Assembly: GCA_041166085.1 (NCBI GenBank)
Contig: JBEEFP010000036.1
Coordinates: 1-64,000 of the forward strand
DNA length: 64,000 bases
DNA from: JBEEFP01 sp041166085
GTDB lineage: Bacteria; Actinomycetota; Acidimicrobiia; Acidimicrobiales; JAFATL01
Reading direction: 5' to 3'
Part shown: piece by piece, positions 56,448-64,000 of the stretch
Numbering within the stretch: position 1 is the first letter of the stretch
Layout of the letters: each line of letters begins with the position of its first letter
Made by a program: the position numbers and the translations under genes
The notes under the pieces: generated by a model
The model's input: only the letters and a program-made list of their open reading frames with translations
Database searches by the model: none
Told to the model about the DNA's origin: nothing

Positions 56448-57274
56448 TCGTCTGGCGCATCGTGCTTGGACAGCTTCCACTCCGGGGGGCGGCGCTGCAT
56501 CCACGCCATCACGCCCTCCATGGCGTCGGGCTGCTCGCCGGACCACCAGACCAGCTTGGTCTCGACCGCCATGGCCGACGCGATGTCGGGCTCGGCGAGG
56601 AAGCGGTTCACCAACCGCTTCACCAGCGCCACTGACGCGGGAGCACAGTTGGTGGCGATGTCGTGGGCGAACTCCTGGGCCACGCCCAGCACCTCGGCCT
56701 TCGGCACCGCCCTGGAGACGAGTCCGAGCTCGGCCGCCTCGGCGCCGGTGAACGTGCGTCCGCTCATCAGCAGTTCCATGGCGCGCGGGATGCCGATCAT
56801 GCGGGGCAGGAGCCAGTGCGACGCCGCGTCCGGCAGGATGCCGAGCCGGGTGAACCGGAAGGAGAGCTTCGCGTCCTCGGCCGCGTAGCGGACGTCGTAG
56901 AGCATGGGCACGGTGAGTCCCGCGCCCACCGCCGCGCCGTTGATGGCGCCGATGACGGGCGTGGTCATGCGCCAGTAGGCGACGCGGTCCGACACCGAAT
57001 CGGAGTCGGTGCCCAGCTCCTCGTCGTGCTGCTTGTGCATGTCGGCGCCGAAGGCGGCGGGGTCGGAGATGTCGAACCCGCTGCAGAAAGCGTCACCCGC
57101 ACCGGTGACGACGATCGCCCGCACGTCGGGATCGGCCTCGAGGCCCCACATGGCCTCGTGCAGGTCCTGTTCCATGCGCAGGTTCATGGCGTTCTTCATC
57201 TCGGGCCGGTTGAGGGTCACCGTGGCGACGCCGCCGTCGATGTCGAGGAGGATCGTCTCGAAGTCGGTCTTCAC
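56444..57274 (-). CDS. Enoyl-CoA hydratase/isomerase (crotonase)
   Basis: The 276-residue crotonase has VATVTLNRPEMKNAMNL, first loop GDAFCSGFDISD, oxyanion region INGAAVGAGLTVPMLYDVR, and TRLGILPDAASHWLLPRM with Asp in place of the second Glu. The C-terminus has the WLQR/MQRRPPEW-type end seen in actinobacterial EchA proteins. The GTG at 57274 is chosen because TAACAT ends 7 nt before it and longer frames run into the divergent dehydrogenase gene. The stop overlaps the convergent thiolase stop. Confidence 0.85.
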   Translation of the reverse strand: MKTDFETILLDIDGGVATVTLNRPEMKNAMNLRMEQDLHEAMWGLEADPDVRAIVVTGAGDAFCSGFDISDPAAFGADMHKQHDEELGTDSDSVSDRVAYWRMTTPVIGAINGAAVGAGLTVPMLYDVRYAAEDAKLSFRFTRLGILPDAASHWLLPRMIGIPRAMELLMSGRTFTGAEAAELGLVSRAVPKAEVLGVAQEFAHDIATNCAPASVALVKRLVNRFLAEPDIASAMAVETKLVWWSGEQPDAMEGVMAWMQRRPPEWKLSKHDAPDD

Positions 57275-57282
57275 GAGCCCGA

Positions 57283-57300
57283 TGTTAACCTCCGCTAACA
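57283..57300. promoter_or_regulatory. TGTTAAC-N4-GCTAACA dyad (site C)
   Basis: TGTTAAC-CTCC-GCTAACA lies in the 28-bp gap between the divergent crotonase (GTG 57274) and dehydrogenase (ATG 57303) genes. One base of the right half departs from perfect symmetry. It shares sequence and placement with sites A and B. Confidence 0.65.
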
Positions 57301-57302
57301 GG

Positions 57303-58469
57303 ATGGACCCGTCGGACACGCCCGAGGAAGCGGCCTTCCGCAGCGAATGCCGGGCCTGGCTGGAGGCCAATGCGCCCCGGCGCGACGAGGGCGCTGCTCG
57401 GCGTGTGCCGAGCATGTTCCGGTCGGGTGCCGACGACCTGCCCCGGGCAAAGGCGTGGCAGGCGTGCAAGGCCGATGGTGGATGGGCGGGCATCACGTGG
57501 CCCGTCGAGTACGGCGGCCGCGGCGGATCGCCGATGGACCAGGTGATCTTCAACCAGGAGGTCGCGGCCTACGACGTCCCCGACATGGTGTTCGCCATCG
57601 GCGTGCTCATGGCCGGACCGACCCTCATCGCCCACGGCACGCCCGAGCAACAGCAGCGCTGGCTGCCTGCGTTGCGCCGCGGCGAGGAGATCTGGTGCCA
57701 GCTCTTCTCCGAGCCCGACGCCGGCTCCGACCTGGCATCGCTCGGGACCAAGGCAGCGCGCGACGGCGACGAGTGGGTGGTCAACGGCCAGAAGGTGTGG
57801 TCGTCGGGCGCGCAGCACTCGGACTGGGGCATGTTGCTCGTGCGCACCGGCCCGACCGCGCCGAAGCACGCCGGTATCACGTGGATGGCGCTCGACATGC
57901 ACGCGCCGGGCGTCACCGTTCGGCCCCTTCGTCAGATGAATGGCGGCGCCCACTTCAACGAGGTGTTCCTCGAGAACGTCCGCGTGCCGTCGGGCCATGT
58001 CGTCGGTGACCTCGACGCGGGCTGGACCGTCGCCACCACCACCCTGCTCAACGAGCGCCTGATGGTCGGCGGCATGCTCGGCCAGGAAGACATGGTCGCG
58101 GCCCTCCTCGACCTGGCGCGCGACGTCGGTCGCTCCCGTGACCTCCTGGTCCGGCAGGACCTGGCCCGCGTGCTGCAGTCGGCCTACGCGCTGCGCTACC
58201 TCAACTACCGCATGCTCACCGACATCGGCCGAACCGGGATGCCCGGCCCCGAAGCGTCCATCGCCAAGCTGGTGACGGCGCGGCTCTTCGCCGATGCCAC
58301 CGACCTCGCCCTCCGCCTGCTCGGTCCTGCGGGTGCGGCCGGCGACTCCCTCTGGCCGACGGCCCGCCTCGAGGCCCCCGCCCTGCGCATCGGAGGCGGC
58401 ACCGACGAGGTCCTCAAGAACGTGATCGGCGAGCGCATCCTCGGCCTCCCGCGAGAGCCCAAACCCTGA
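57303..58469 (+). CDS. Acyl-CoA dehydrogenase (FadE-like)
   Basis: The 388-residue flavoprotein has LFSEPDAGSDLASLGTKAAR, VNGQKVWSSGAQHSDWGMLL, RPLRQMNGGAHFNEVFLENV, and IGGGTDEVLKNVIGERILGL at the end, a complete acyl-CoA dehydrogenase. It is related to the FadE at 53049. It is divergent from the crotonase gene with dyad C between, a pair that would do dehydrogenation and hydration in sequence. A long hairpin follows its stop. Confidence 0.9.
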   Translation: MDPSDTPEEAAFRSECRAWLEANAPRRDEGAARRVPSMFRSGADDLPRAKAWQACKADGGWAGITWPVEYGGRGGSPMDQVIFNQEVAAYDVPDMVFAIGVLMAGPTLIAHGTPEQQQRWLPALRRGEEIWCQLFSEPDAGSDLASLGTKAARDGDEWVVNGQKVWSSGAQHSDWGMLLVRTGPTAPKHAGITWMALDMHAPGVTVRPLRQMNGGAHFNEVFLENVRVPSGHVVGDLDAGWTVATTTLLNERLMVGGMLGQEDMVAALLDLARDVGRSRDLLVRQDLARVLQSAYALRYLNYRMLTDIGRTGMPGPEASIAKLVTARLFADATDLALRLLGPAGAAGDSLWPTARLEAPALRIGGGTDEVLKNVIGERILGLPREPKP

Positions 58470-58478
58470 ACCCCAGTC

Positions 58479-58527
58479 GACTTTTTCGCGATTCCACCGG
58501 CATGACCGGTCGAATCGCGAAAAAGTC
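58479..58527. terminator. Bidirectional terminator hairpin between convergent genes
   Basis: GACTTTTTCGCGATTC (58479-58494) and GAATCGCGAAAAAGTC (58512-58527) are perfect 16-bp arms; inside, ACCGG and CCGGT pair again after one mismatch. T-runs and A-runs within the arms give each strand a U-rich part. It lies 9 bp after one stop and 11 bp before the next. Confidence 0.75.
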
Positions 58528-58538
58528 AGGTTGGTTGG

Positions 58539-59288
58539 CTAGCTCGAGCCGCCGTCGATGGTGAGGACGGACCCGGTGGTGTAGCTCGATGCGTCGCTGG
58601 CGAGGTAGAGCGCGGCGCCGACGACCTCGTCGGGCTCGCCGATGCGGCCCAGGGCGAAGGACCGGGCGTGCTGCTCGAAGGCGTCCATGTCCCACGCCTT
58701 GGTGACGTCGGTGCGGAACGGTCCGGGCATGATGCAGTTGACCCGCACGCTGGGCCCGAAGGCCTTGGCGAAACCCACGGTCATGGCGTTCACGCCCGCC
58801 TTGGCCGCCGCGTACGGGATGATGTCGCCCGTCGGCCGGATGGACCCGGTGCTGCTGACGTTGATGATCGACCCGCCCTCCCCCGCCGCCATGCGCGTGC
58901 CGACGAGTGCGGTGAGGCGGAACGGACCTTTGAGGTTGACGTCGAAGACCTTGTCGTACAGCGCCTCGGTGATGTCGGACGGCGACGGGTACAGCGGCGA
59001 CATCCCCGCGTTGTTCACGAGCACGTCGACGCGGCCGAATCTGTCGTAGGCCGCGGCCACTAACCCGTCGAGGTCCGCCCATCTACCGACGTGGCATGCG
59101 ACCGGCAGCGCGCCACGGCCCAATGCCTCGACCTCACGCGCGACCGCCGCGCAGGCGTCGAGCTTGCGGCTGGCGATGACGACGTCCGCGCCAGCGTCGG
59201 CCAGACCCAGCGCCATCGACCGGCCCAGGCCGCGGCTGCCGCCCGTCACCAGCGCGACCTTGCCGCTCAGGTCGAACCGCTCGTTCAC
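58539..59288 (-). CDS. Short-chain dehydrogenase/reductase
   Basis: The 249-residue SDR has VTGGSRGLGRSMAL, VLVNNAGMSP, catalytic Ser in NVSSTGS, Tyr-Lys in PYAAAKAG, MPGPFRTDV and the C-terminal LTIDGGSS. Probably a 3-hydroxyacyl-CoA or alcohol dehydrogenase in this lipid-catabolic group. The GTG start overlaps the stop of the kinase-like gene before it (GTGA), so it is third in an operon with that gene and the dehydrogenase at 60298. Confidence 0.88.
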   Translation of the reverse strand: MNERFDLSGKVALVTGGSRGLGRSMALGLADAGADVVIASRKLDACAAVAREVEALGRGALPVACHVGRWADLDGLVAAAYDRFGRVDVLVNNAGMSPLYPSPSDITEALYDKVFDVNLKGPFRLTALVGTRMAAGEGGSIINVSSTGSIRPTGDIIPYAAAKAGVNAMTVGFAKAFGPSVRVNCIMPGPFRTDVTKAWDMDAFEQHARSFALGRIGEPDEVVGAALYLASDASSYTTGSVLTIDGGSS

Positions 59289-60268
59289 AGCGAGGCCGCC
59301 AGTTCTGCCGCCCGCGCCGCCATGTCGAGCACGACCGGACCGAACGCCTCCATCTTCTCGTTGGCCGCCTCGCCCTTGACCCACCGGGCGTACCCGCCCT
59401 CGAGCACGACGGCCATCTTGAAGCGGGCGAGGACCACGTAGTAGTCGATCTCGTCCACCGGCCGGCCGCTGCGCTCCGCGTAGCGCGCCACGATCTCGTC
59501 GCGCGTCGGCATGCCGGTGTAGTCGACGTAGCCCAGCGATCCGGTCTCGGCGGGGTCGTCGGGCCAGCCCATCACCACCCAACCCAGGTCGAGCAGCGGA
59601 TCGCCCACCGTCGCCATCTCCCAATCCACGATGGCGGCCAGGCGCGCGGGCGCACCGTGGGCGTACATCACGTTGGCGAACTGGTAGTCGCCGTGGAGGA
59701 TGCCGGGCTCGTACACGCGCGGCTTGTGCGCCCGCAGCCAGTCGGCGGCCGTGTCGAGACCGGGGATGTCGCGGAACTCGAATCGCGCCAGGTGCGAGAG
59801 CCACCGGTCGACCTGGCGTTCGTGGAACCCCTCGGGCCGGCCGAACCCCTCCAGGCCCCGCGCGGCCCAGTCGACTCGCGACAGGGCGGCGATGCCGTCG
59901 ACCAGCTCGAAGGCCAGGCCCCGCCTCGCGTCGAGGTCGTCGTCGAACGGTGCCGGCCATCCGTCGACCTGCATGGGCGACCAGCCGTCGACGTGGTCCA
60001 TCACGTAGAAGAACGCGCCCAGCACCGACGGGTCGTCGCACTTGCCCAGCACGCGCGCGTGAGGCACGTCGGTGCCGGCCAGCGCGGAGAGGACGCGGTA
60101 CTCACGCAGCATCGTCTCGTTGCGCCCCTCGGGCAGCTCGGCGGGCGGACGGCGCAGCACCATGCGCGCGCCGCCTCGCCGCAACTCGAGGATCTCGTTG
60201 GACGCGCCGCCGCTGATAGGGACGACCTCGAGCGCCTCGCCCGCGCCCGGCAGCCCCTGCTCGTCCAT
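59285..60268 (-). CDS. Aminoglycoside-phosphotransferase-like kinase (ACAD10/FadE36-associated type)
   Basis: The 327-residue kinase has LRRPPAELPEGRNETMLREY in the N-lobe, Brenner motif ILHGDYQFANVMY and metal-binding IVDWEMATVGDPLLDLGW. Homologues lie beside acyl-CoA dehydrogenases; in 4-hydroxy-acid breakdown such kinases phosphorylate the hydroxyacyl-CoA. The ATG at 60268 is used, but ten upstream codons (SFSTDALAAW) also look like family sequence and are preceded only by a CTG overlapping the previous TGA, so the true start may be non-standard. Confidence 0.87.
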   Translation of the reverse strand: MDEQGLPGAGEALEVVPISGGASNEILELRRGGARMVLRRPPAELPEGRNETMLREYRVLSALAGTDVPHARVLGKCDDPSVLGAFFYVMDHVDGWSPMQVDGWPAPFDDDLDARRGLAFELVDGIAALSRVDWAARGLEGFGRPEGFHERQVDRWLSHLARFEFRDIPGLDTAADWLRAHKPRVYEPGILHGDYQFANVMYAHGAPARLAAIVDWEMATVGDPLLDLGWVVMGWPDDPAETGSLGYVDYTGMPTRDEIVARYAERSGRPVDEIDYYVVLARFKMAVVLEGGYARWVKGEAANEKMEAFGPVVLDMAARAAELAASL

Positions 60269-60297
60269 CCAGGCCGCGAGCGCGTCGGTGGAGAAAC

Positions 60298-61605
60298 TCA
60301 GAGGTTCCCCGCTTCGAGGTCGAGCAGGTGGGCGAAGCGCTTGCGAGCCGCGGCCCGGCGGTCGGGAAGATGGGCGGACGGGAACAGGCCCTCTGCCGGC
60401 TTGTGCTGCTTGAGCGTCTGGCGGGCGATGGTGACCTTGTGCACCTCACTCGGACCGTCGGCCAGGCCAAGGGCCATCGCCGCGACCAGCATTCCGCCGA
60501 GCGGCAGCTCGTTGCTGACGCCAAGCGACCCGTGCAGGTGCATCGACCGGTAGACGATGTCGTGCAACACGTCGGCCATGGCGACCTTCACGCCGGCGAT
60601 GGCCGTACGTCCGGCCGCCGACGCCCCGCCCTCGGTGTCGAGGATCCACGCCGCGTGCAGCACCTGCAGCCGGAACTGCTGGAGCTGGATCCACGAATCC
60701 GCGATCTGCTCCTGCACCATCTGCTTGCGGGCCAGCAGCTCGCCCTGCGTCGTGCGGGACAGGGCCCGCTCGCACATCATGTCGAACGCGCGCTGGCACA
60801 TCCCGACGGTGCGCATGGCGTGATGGATGCGGCCGCCGCCGAGACGGGTCTGGGCGATGACGAAACCTTGTCCCTCGCCCCCGAGCAGGTGGTCCCCCGG
60901 CACCCGTACGTCGTGGTAGCGGACGTAGGCGTGTGACCCCTCGCCTTCGCGCTCGCCCATGAGCCCGACGTTGCGCACGATCTCGATGCCGGGGGTGTCG
61001 GTGGGCACGAGGAACATCGACGCGCCCTGGTAGACGGACACGTCGGGGTCGGTGACCACCATGGCGATGGCGAACGACGCGTACTTGAAGTTCGACGAGA
61101 ACCACTTCTCACCCGTGACGATCCAGTCGTCGCCGTCCTTGACGGCCCGGCACGTGAACTCCTTCGGGTCGGCGCCCGCCTGCGGCTCGGTCATCGAGAA
61201 CGACGACGCGATCTGCCCGTCGAGGAGCGGCTGCAGGTAGCGCTCCTTCTGCTCCGGCGTGCCGTAGTGGGCGAGGATCTCGGCGTTGCCGGAGTCCGGC
61301 GCCTGGCACCCGAAGATGCTCGGGGCCCACGACGACCGACCGAGGACCTCGTTCATGAGCCCCAGTTTGAGCTGGCCGTAACCCTTGCCGCCGAGCTCCG
61401 GACCGAGGTGGCAGGCCCACAGGTCCTGGGCCTTGACCTGCTCCTGCAGCGGCCGCACGACCTCGGCGTGCACCGGGTGCTTCTTGTCGTAGACGAGATG
61501 CGCGTCGAAGGCGAGGTCGAGCGGCTCGACCTCCGCCTTCACGAAGGCGGCGATCCAGTCGAGCTTCTCCTGGAATTCCGGTTCGGTCGAGAAGTCCCAC
61601 GGCAT
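60298..61605 (-). CDS. Acyl-CoA dehydrogenase (ACAD10/11-like)
   Basis: The 435-residue enzyme has FGCQAPDSGNAEILAHYGT, SFSMTEPQAGADPKEFTC, VTGEKWFSSNFKYASFAI and a C-terminal LADGPSEVHKVTIARQTL, which is the end typical of the larger ACAD10/11-type dehydrogenases. With the kinase and SDR in the same operon it may break down 4-hydroxy or branched acids. TAGGGT ends 6 nt before the ATG, so its mRNA may be leaderless. First gene of a three-gene operon. Confidence 0.9.
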   Translation of the reverse strand: MPWDFSTEPEFQEKLDWIAAFVKAEVEPLDLAFDAHLVYDKKHPVHAEVVRPLQEQVKAQDLWACHLGPELGGKGYGQLKLGLMNEVLGRSSWAPSIFGCQAPDSGNAEILAHYGTPEQKERYLQPLLDGQIASSFSMTEPQAGADPKEFTCRAVKDGDDWIVTGEKWFSSNFKYASFAIAMVVTDPDVSVYQGASMFLVPTDTPGIEIVRNVGLMGEREGEGSHAYVRYHDVRVPGDHLLGGEGQGFVIAQTRLGGGRIHHAMRTVGMCQRAFDMMCERALSRTTQGELLARKQMVQEQIADSWIQLQQFRLQVLHAAWILDTEGGASAAGRTAIAGVKVAMADVLHDIVYRSMHLHGSLGVSNELPLGGMLVAAMALGLADGPSEVHKVTIARQTLKQHKPAEGLFPSAHLPDRRAAARKRFAHLLDLEAGNL

Positions 61606-61611
61606 GGTGGG

Positions 61612-61617
61612 ACCCTA
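61612..61617 (-). promoter_or_regulatory. Probable -10 box (TAGGGT) for the ACAD operon
   Basis: On the minus strand TAGGGT is followed by CCCACC and then the ATG at 61605. No Shine-Dalgarno sequence is seen. The box lies only 13 bp from the end of the MMPL gene, so the operon promoter reaches into that gene. Confidence 0.4.
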
Positions 61618-61618
61618 C

Positions 61619-63835
61619 CTAGTGGACCTTGGCGGCGTCGTCGTGCGCGAGCTCGCGCAGCTCGGCCTCGAGCTCCTCTTCCGACTCACCCTCGACGTGG
61701 AACTCGGGCAGCAGGCGGTCGAGCCACTTGGGCAGCCACCAGTTGGCGTCTCCCAGCAGCTCCATCGTCGCCGGCACCAGCACCATGCGGACGAGGGTGG
61801 CGTCAACGAAGATCGCCGTCGCCAGGCCGAGTCCGATGACCTTGGCCACCTTGTCCTCGCCGAGCACGAAGGCGAGGAACACGGTGATCATGATGAGGGC
61901 GGCGGCCGTGATCACGCGGGCCGTCGCGGCCAATCCATCGGCCACCGCGCTGGCGTTGTCGCGTGTCCGGCTGTACTCCTCACGCACGCGTGAGAGCAGG
62001 AAGACCTCGTAGTCCATCGACAGCCCGAAGACGATGGCGAACATCATCATCGGGACGAAGCTCGGCACCGGCACGGGTTCGTTGATGCCGAACAGGCCGC
62101 CGAACCAACCACCCTTCACCGCGAGAGAGATGACGCCGTACGCGGCCGTGATCGACAGCACGTTCATGACGGCCGCCTTCACCGGCACCAGGATCGAGCG
62201 GAACACCACCATCAGCAACAGGAACGACAGGATGATGACGGCCCCGATGAAGAGGGGCAGTCGCTTGGTGACGTACTCGGTGCTGTCGACGCTGGCCGCC
62301 GTCGATCCGCCCACGTAGACGTGCATGCTCGAACCCGCGGTCGCGGCGGGCAGGACGTCGTCGCGGAGGCGGTGCACGAGCTGCTCGGTCTCCTTGGCCG
62401 AGGGCCCGGTGCGGGGGATGGTCGGGAGCATGGCCACTCCGCCGTCGGGGCTCAGCACCGGGGGGGCCACGAAGGCCACGCCCTTGGCCGCCGCGACCTG
62501 CTGGCTGACGCGCTGGAGGTCACCCTTGCCCTCGACGACGAGCAGCAGCGGACCGTTGACGCCGGGCAGGAAGCCCTTGGCCATGAGGTCGTAGCCCTGT
62601 CGGCTCGTGAAGTGCTTGGGATTGGAGCCCGCGTCGGGGAAGCCGAAGCGCAATGTCGTGAGCGGGATGGCGAGACCGATGAGCACCGCCGCACACACGA
62701 GCGCGAAGGGCAGGGGGCGACGCTGGATGACGCGGCTCCACCGGTAGGACAGCGTGGTGCGATCCCCCGTCACCTTCTTGGCCACGAAGGGCACGTGCAG
62801 CCGGTCGATGGTCTTGCCGATGAAGCCGAGCAGGGCGGGCAGCAGCGTGGTCGATGCCAGCATCACCACGAGCACGACCGCGATGCACGACAGCGACAGG
62901 CCCCGCAGGAACCCGAGGTTCATCACGAACAACCCGAGCAGCGAGATGATCACGGTGCAGCCCGCGAAGAGCACGGCCCGGCCCGACGTGCTGATGGCGG
63001 TCATCACCGCCTCGTACGGCTCGTGCCCCGTCTGCAGCGACGTTCGGTAACGCGTGACGATGAACAGCACGTAGTCGATGCCGACGCCGATGCCGATCAT
63101 GGCCGCGACGAGCGGGGCGAAGTCCGGCACCTCGAGCACGTTGGCCAGGAGCCCGATGAGCGCGGTGCCGATGGTGAGTCCCACGATGGCGGTGAGGATC
63201 GGCAGGCCCATGGCCAGCACCGAGCCGAAGCTGATGAGCAGGATCAGGACGGCAGCGAGGATGCCGAGTCCCTCCGAGCCGAACTTCGGCTGCTCCGCGA
63301 ACTGGATGGCGAAGCCCGACATGGCAACGTGCAGGCCGTCGCCCGACGCGGCCTTCGCCAGGGTGATCATGTGCCGGGCCTCGGTGACGGGGAAGTCGTC
63401 CTTGTAGCTGACATCCAGCTGAGCCCGTGCGAAGGCGATCTTGCCGTTCGGCGAGATCTGCTGGGCCCCCTGCGGCGAGTACGGCGAGATGACGGACTCG
63501 ACGTGGCCGATCTTCCCCACGTCGGCGAGGAGCTTGTCGACCCTCGCCTGAACCGCCGGGTCCCGCACACCCTTGTCCGCCTCGAAGACGACGTTGACGG
63601 ACTCGCCCGACGCAGCAGGGAAGCGGGTCGCCAGCAGCCCCTGCGCCTTCTCGGACTCGGCGCCCGGGGTCGAGAACGACATGCTGTGGTCGCCGGCGAG
63701 CGCCTTGCCGACGATCGAGAGGCCGACCAGCGCGACCAGCCACAGCAGGAGCATCAGGCGCCGGCGCCGGTAGGAGAAGTCGGCGAGCCGGAGGAGTGCA
63801 GAAGGGTGGTGCGACGGAGCCGTCATGGCGCCCAC
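61619..63835 (-). CDS. MMPL/RND-family lipid transporter
   Basis: The 738-residue exporter has about 12 membrane helices in two halves, each after a large outer loop (50-180 and 420-545). Motifs include MIGIGVGIDYVLFIVTRYR in the first half and MMFAIVFGLSMDYEVFLLSR in the second, the paired Asp-Tyr motifs of MmpL proton relays. The C-terminus is acidic (ESEEELEAELREL). It exports lipids or lipophilic compounds using the proton gradient. It is divergent from a MarR-type gene that may control it. Confidence 0.9.
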   Translation of the reverse strand: MGAMTAPSHHPSALLRLADFSYRRRRLMLLLWLVALVGLSIVGKALAGDHSMSFSTPGAESEKAQGLLATRFPAASGESVNVVFEADKGVRDPAVQARVDKLLADVGKIGHVESVISPYSPQGAQQISPNGKIAFARAQLDVSYKDDFPVTEARHMITLAKAASGDGLHVAMSGFAIQFAEQPKFGSEGLGILAAVLILLISFGSVLAMGLPILTAIVGLTIGTALIGLLANVLEVPDFAPLVAAMIGIGVGIDYVLFIVTRYRTSLQTGHEPYEAVMTAISTSGRAVLFAGCTVIISLLGLFVMNLGFLRGLSLSCIAVVLVVMLASTTLLPALLGFIGKTIDRLHVPFVAKKVTGDRTTLSYRWSRVIQRRPLPFALVCAAVLIGLAIPLTTLRFGFPDAGSNPKHFTSRQGYDLMAKGFLPGVNGPLLLVVEGKGDLQRVSQQVAAAKGVAFVAPPVLSPDGGVAMLPTIPRTGPSAKETEQLVHRLRDDVLPAATAGSSMHVYVGGSTAASVDSTEYVTKRLPLFIGAVIILSFLLLMVVFRSILVPVKAAVMNVLSITAAYGVISLAVKGGWFGGLFGINEPVPVPSFVPMMMFAIVFGLSMDYEVFLLSRVREEYSRTRDNASAVADGLAATARVITAAALIMITVFLAFVLGEDKVAKVIGLGLATAIFVDATLVRMVLVPATMELLGDANWWLPKWLDRLLPEFHVEGESEEELEAELRELAHDDAAKVH

Positions 63836-63885
63836 CCAACCACGTCCCGTGGATTAGTTCAAGTCGAGAATTGTTTTAGGGTGTG

Positions 63886-63891
63886 TAGTAT
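63886..63891 (+). promoter_or_regulatory. Probable -10 box (TAGTAT) of a leaderless MarR-type mRNA
   Basis: TAGTAT is followed by seven bases and then GTG at 63899. The whole divergent gap (63836-63898) is AT-richer than its surroundings and should hold both promoters. Confidence 0.45.
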
Positions 63892-63898
63892 TCGTCAC

Positions 63899-64000
63899 GT
63901 GCCGGAACACACCGACCCCGGCGAGGTTCTCGCAGGCAGCATCGGCTTCCTGATCTCGAAGCTGGGGATGACGTCGGCCCACGCGTTCGCAGAGACGCTG
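63899..64000 (+). CDS. MarR-type regulator, N-terminus only (runs off window)
   Basis: The 34 visible residues start GTG (MPEHTDPGEVLAGSIGFL, then ISKLGMTSAHAFAETL). The pattern of a helix with GFLISKLG followed by an A.aFAE.L helix is the usual start of MarR-family proteins. The winged helix itself is beyond the window edge, so the call is provisional. Position divergent from the MMPL exporter fits a regulator of efflux. Confidence 0.6.
   Translation, partial: MPEHTDPGEVLAGSIGFLISKLGMTSAHAFAETL

Noticed and set aside
1..64000. CRISPR arrays, rRNA, insertion-sequence transposases or integrase genes
   Set aside because: No regular short repeats with spacers, no rRNA-like stretches and no DDE, tyrosine- or serine-recombinase motifs were found in any frame examined.

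Overview
The window looks like chromosomal DNA of a high-GC actinobacterium. The clues are GTG and TTG starts, many 4-bp start/stop overlaps, probable leaderless promoters, AfsR- and LAL-type giant regulators, MmpL-like and DUF35/FadE/FadD gene sets, and a group 1h-type [NiFe] hydrogenase. The mix of fused Liv transporters and acyl-CoA genes points to the Acidimicrobiia, but that placement is inference.

Left part (about 1-27.7 kb) is accessory. It ends at an intact tRNA-Glu(CTC) gene on the minus strand (27714-27786). Four partial copies of the 3' part of that tRNA lie to its left in the same orientation (about 6463, 9237, 9322 and 22124). The copy at 22124 also carries the tRNA terminator hairpin and truncates a hydrolase pseudogene. 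This is the footprint of integrative elements accreted one after another at a tRNA 3' end, but no integrase gene is visible. Cargo: an HxlR/RibD-family pair, a CcdA-type antitoxin with a MazF/PemK-type toxin, an AfsR-type regulator with a BBE FAD oxidoreductase, an FtsX-type permease, three related GHSYGG alpha/beta hydrolases plus a fourth in ruins, two intact and one truncated LAL (LuxR) regulators, an AraC regulator, Dps, an HSL-type esterase, a YcaC-like cysteine hydrolase, a glyoxalase-fold protein, an SDR, an Asp-nucleophile hydrolase, a crotonase and its TetR regulator.

Right part (27.8-64 kb) reads as core metabolism. It contains an acyl-CoA synthetase; an EAL protein with a ruined GGDEF site; YceI; and a four-gene [NiFe]-hydrogenase operon whose small subunit has Asp replacing a proximal-cluster Cys. 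A divergent histidine kinase/response regulator pair follows. Next is a tightly overlapped branched-chain-type ABC transporter operon built from fusions: LivH-LivM-LivG in one chain, a lipoprotein, an MFS-like domain fused to a LivF ATPase, and a substrate-binding lipoprotein. An apolipoprotein N-acyltransferase-like protein and a TIGR03084-type protein follow. The last block is lipid/CoA catabolism: FadD, three FadE, two crotonases (a third lies beside the response regulator), DUF35 plus thiolase, SDR, an aminoglycoside-phosphotransferase-like kinase, and an MMPL exporter divergent from a MarR-type gene.

Regulatory pattern: three intergenic regions of the right part (40341, 54259, 57283) share an 18-bp dyad close to TGTTAAC-N4-GTTAACA. 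It is a candidate operator for the TetR protein at 54276 and would tie the Liv-type transporter to the acyl-CoA genes. Many starts sit 6-9 nt behind a TANNNT box, which suggests leaderless mRNAs.
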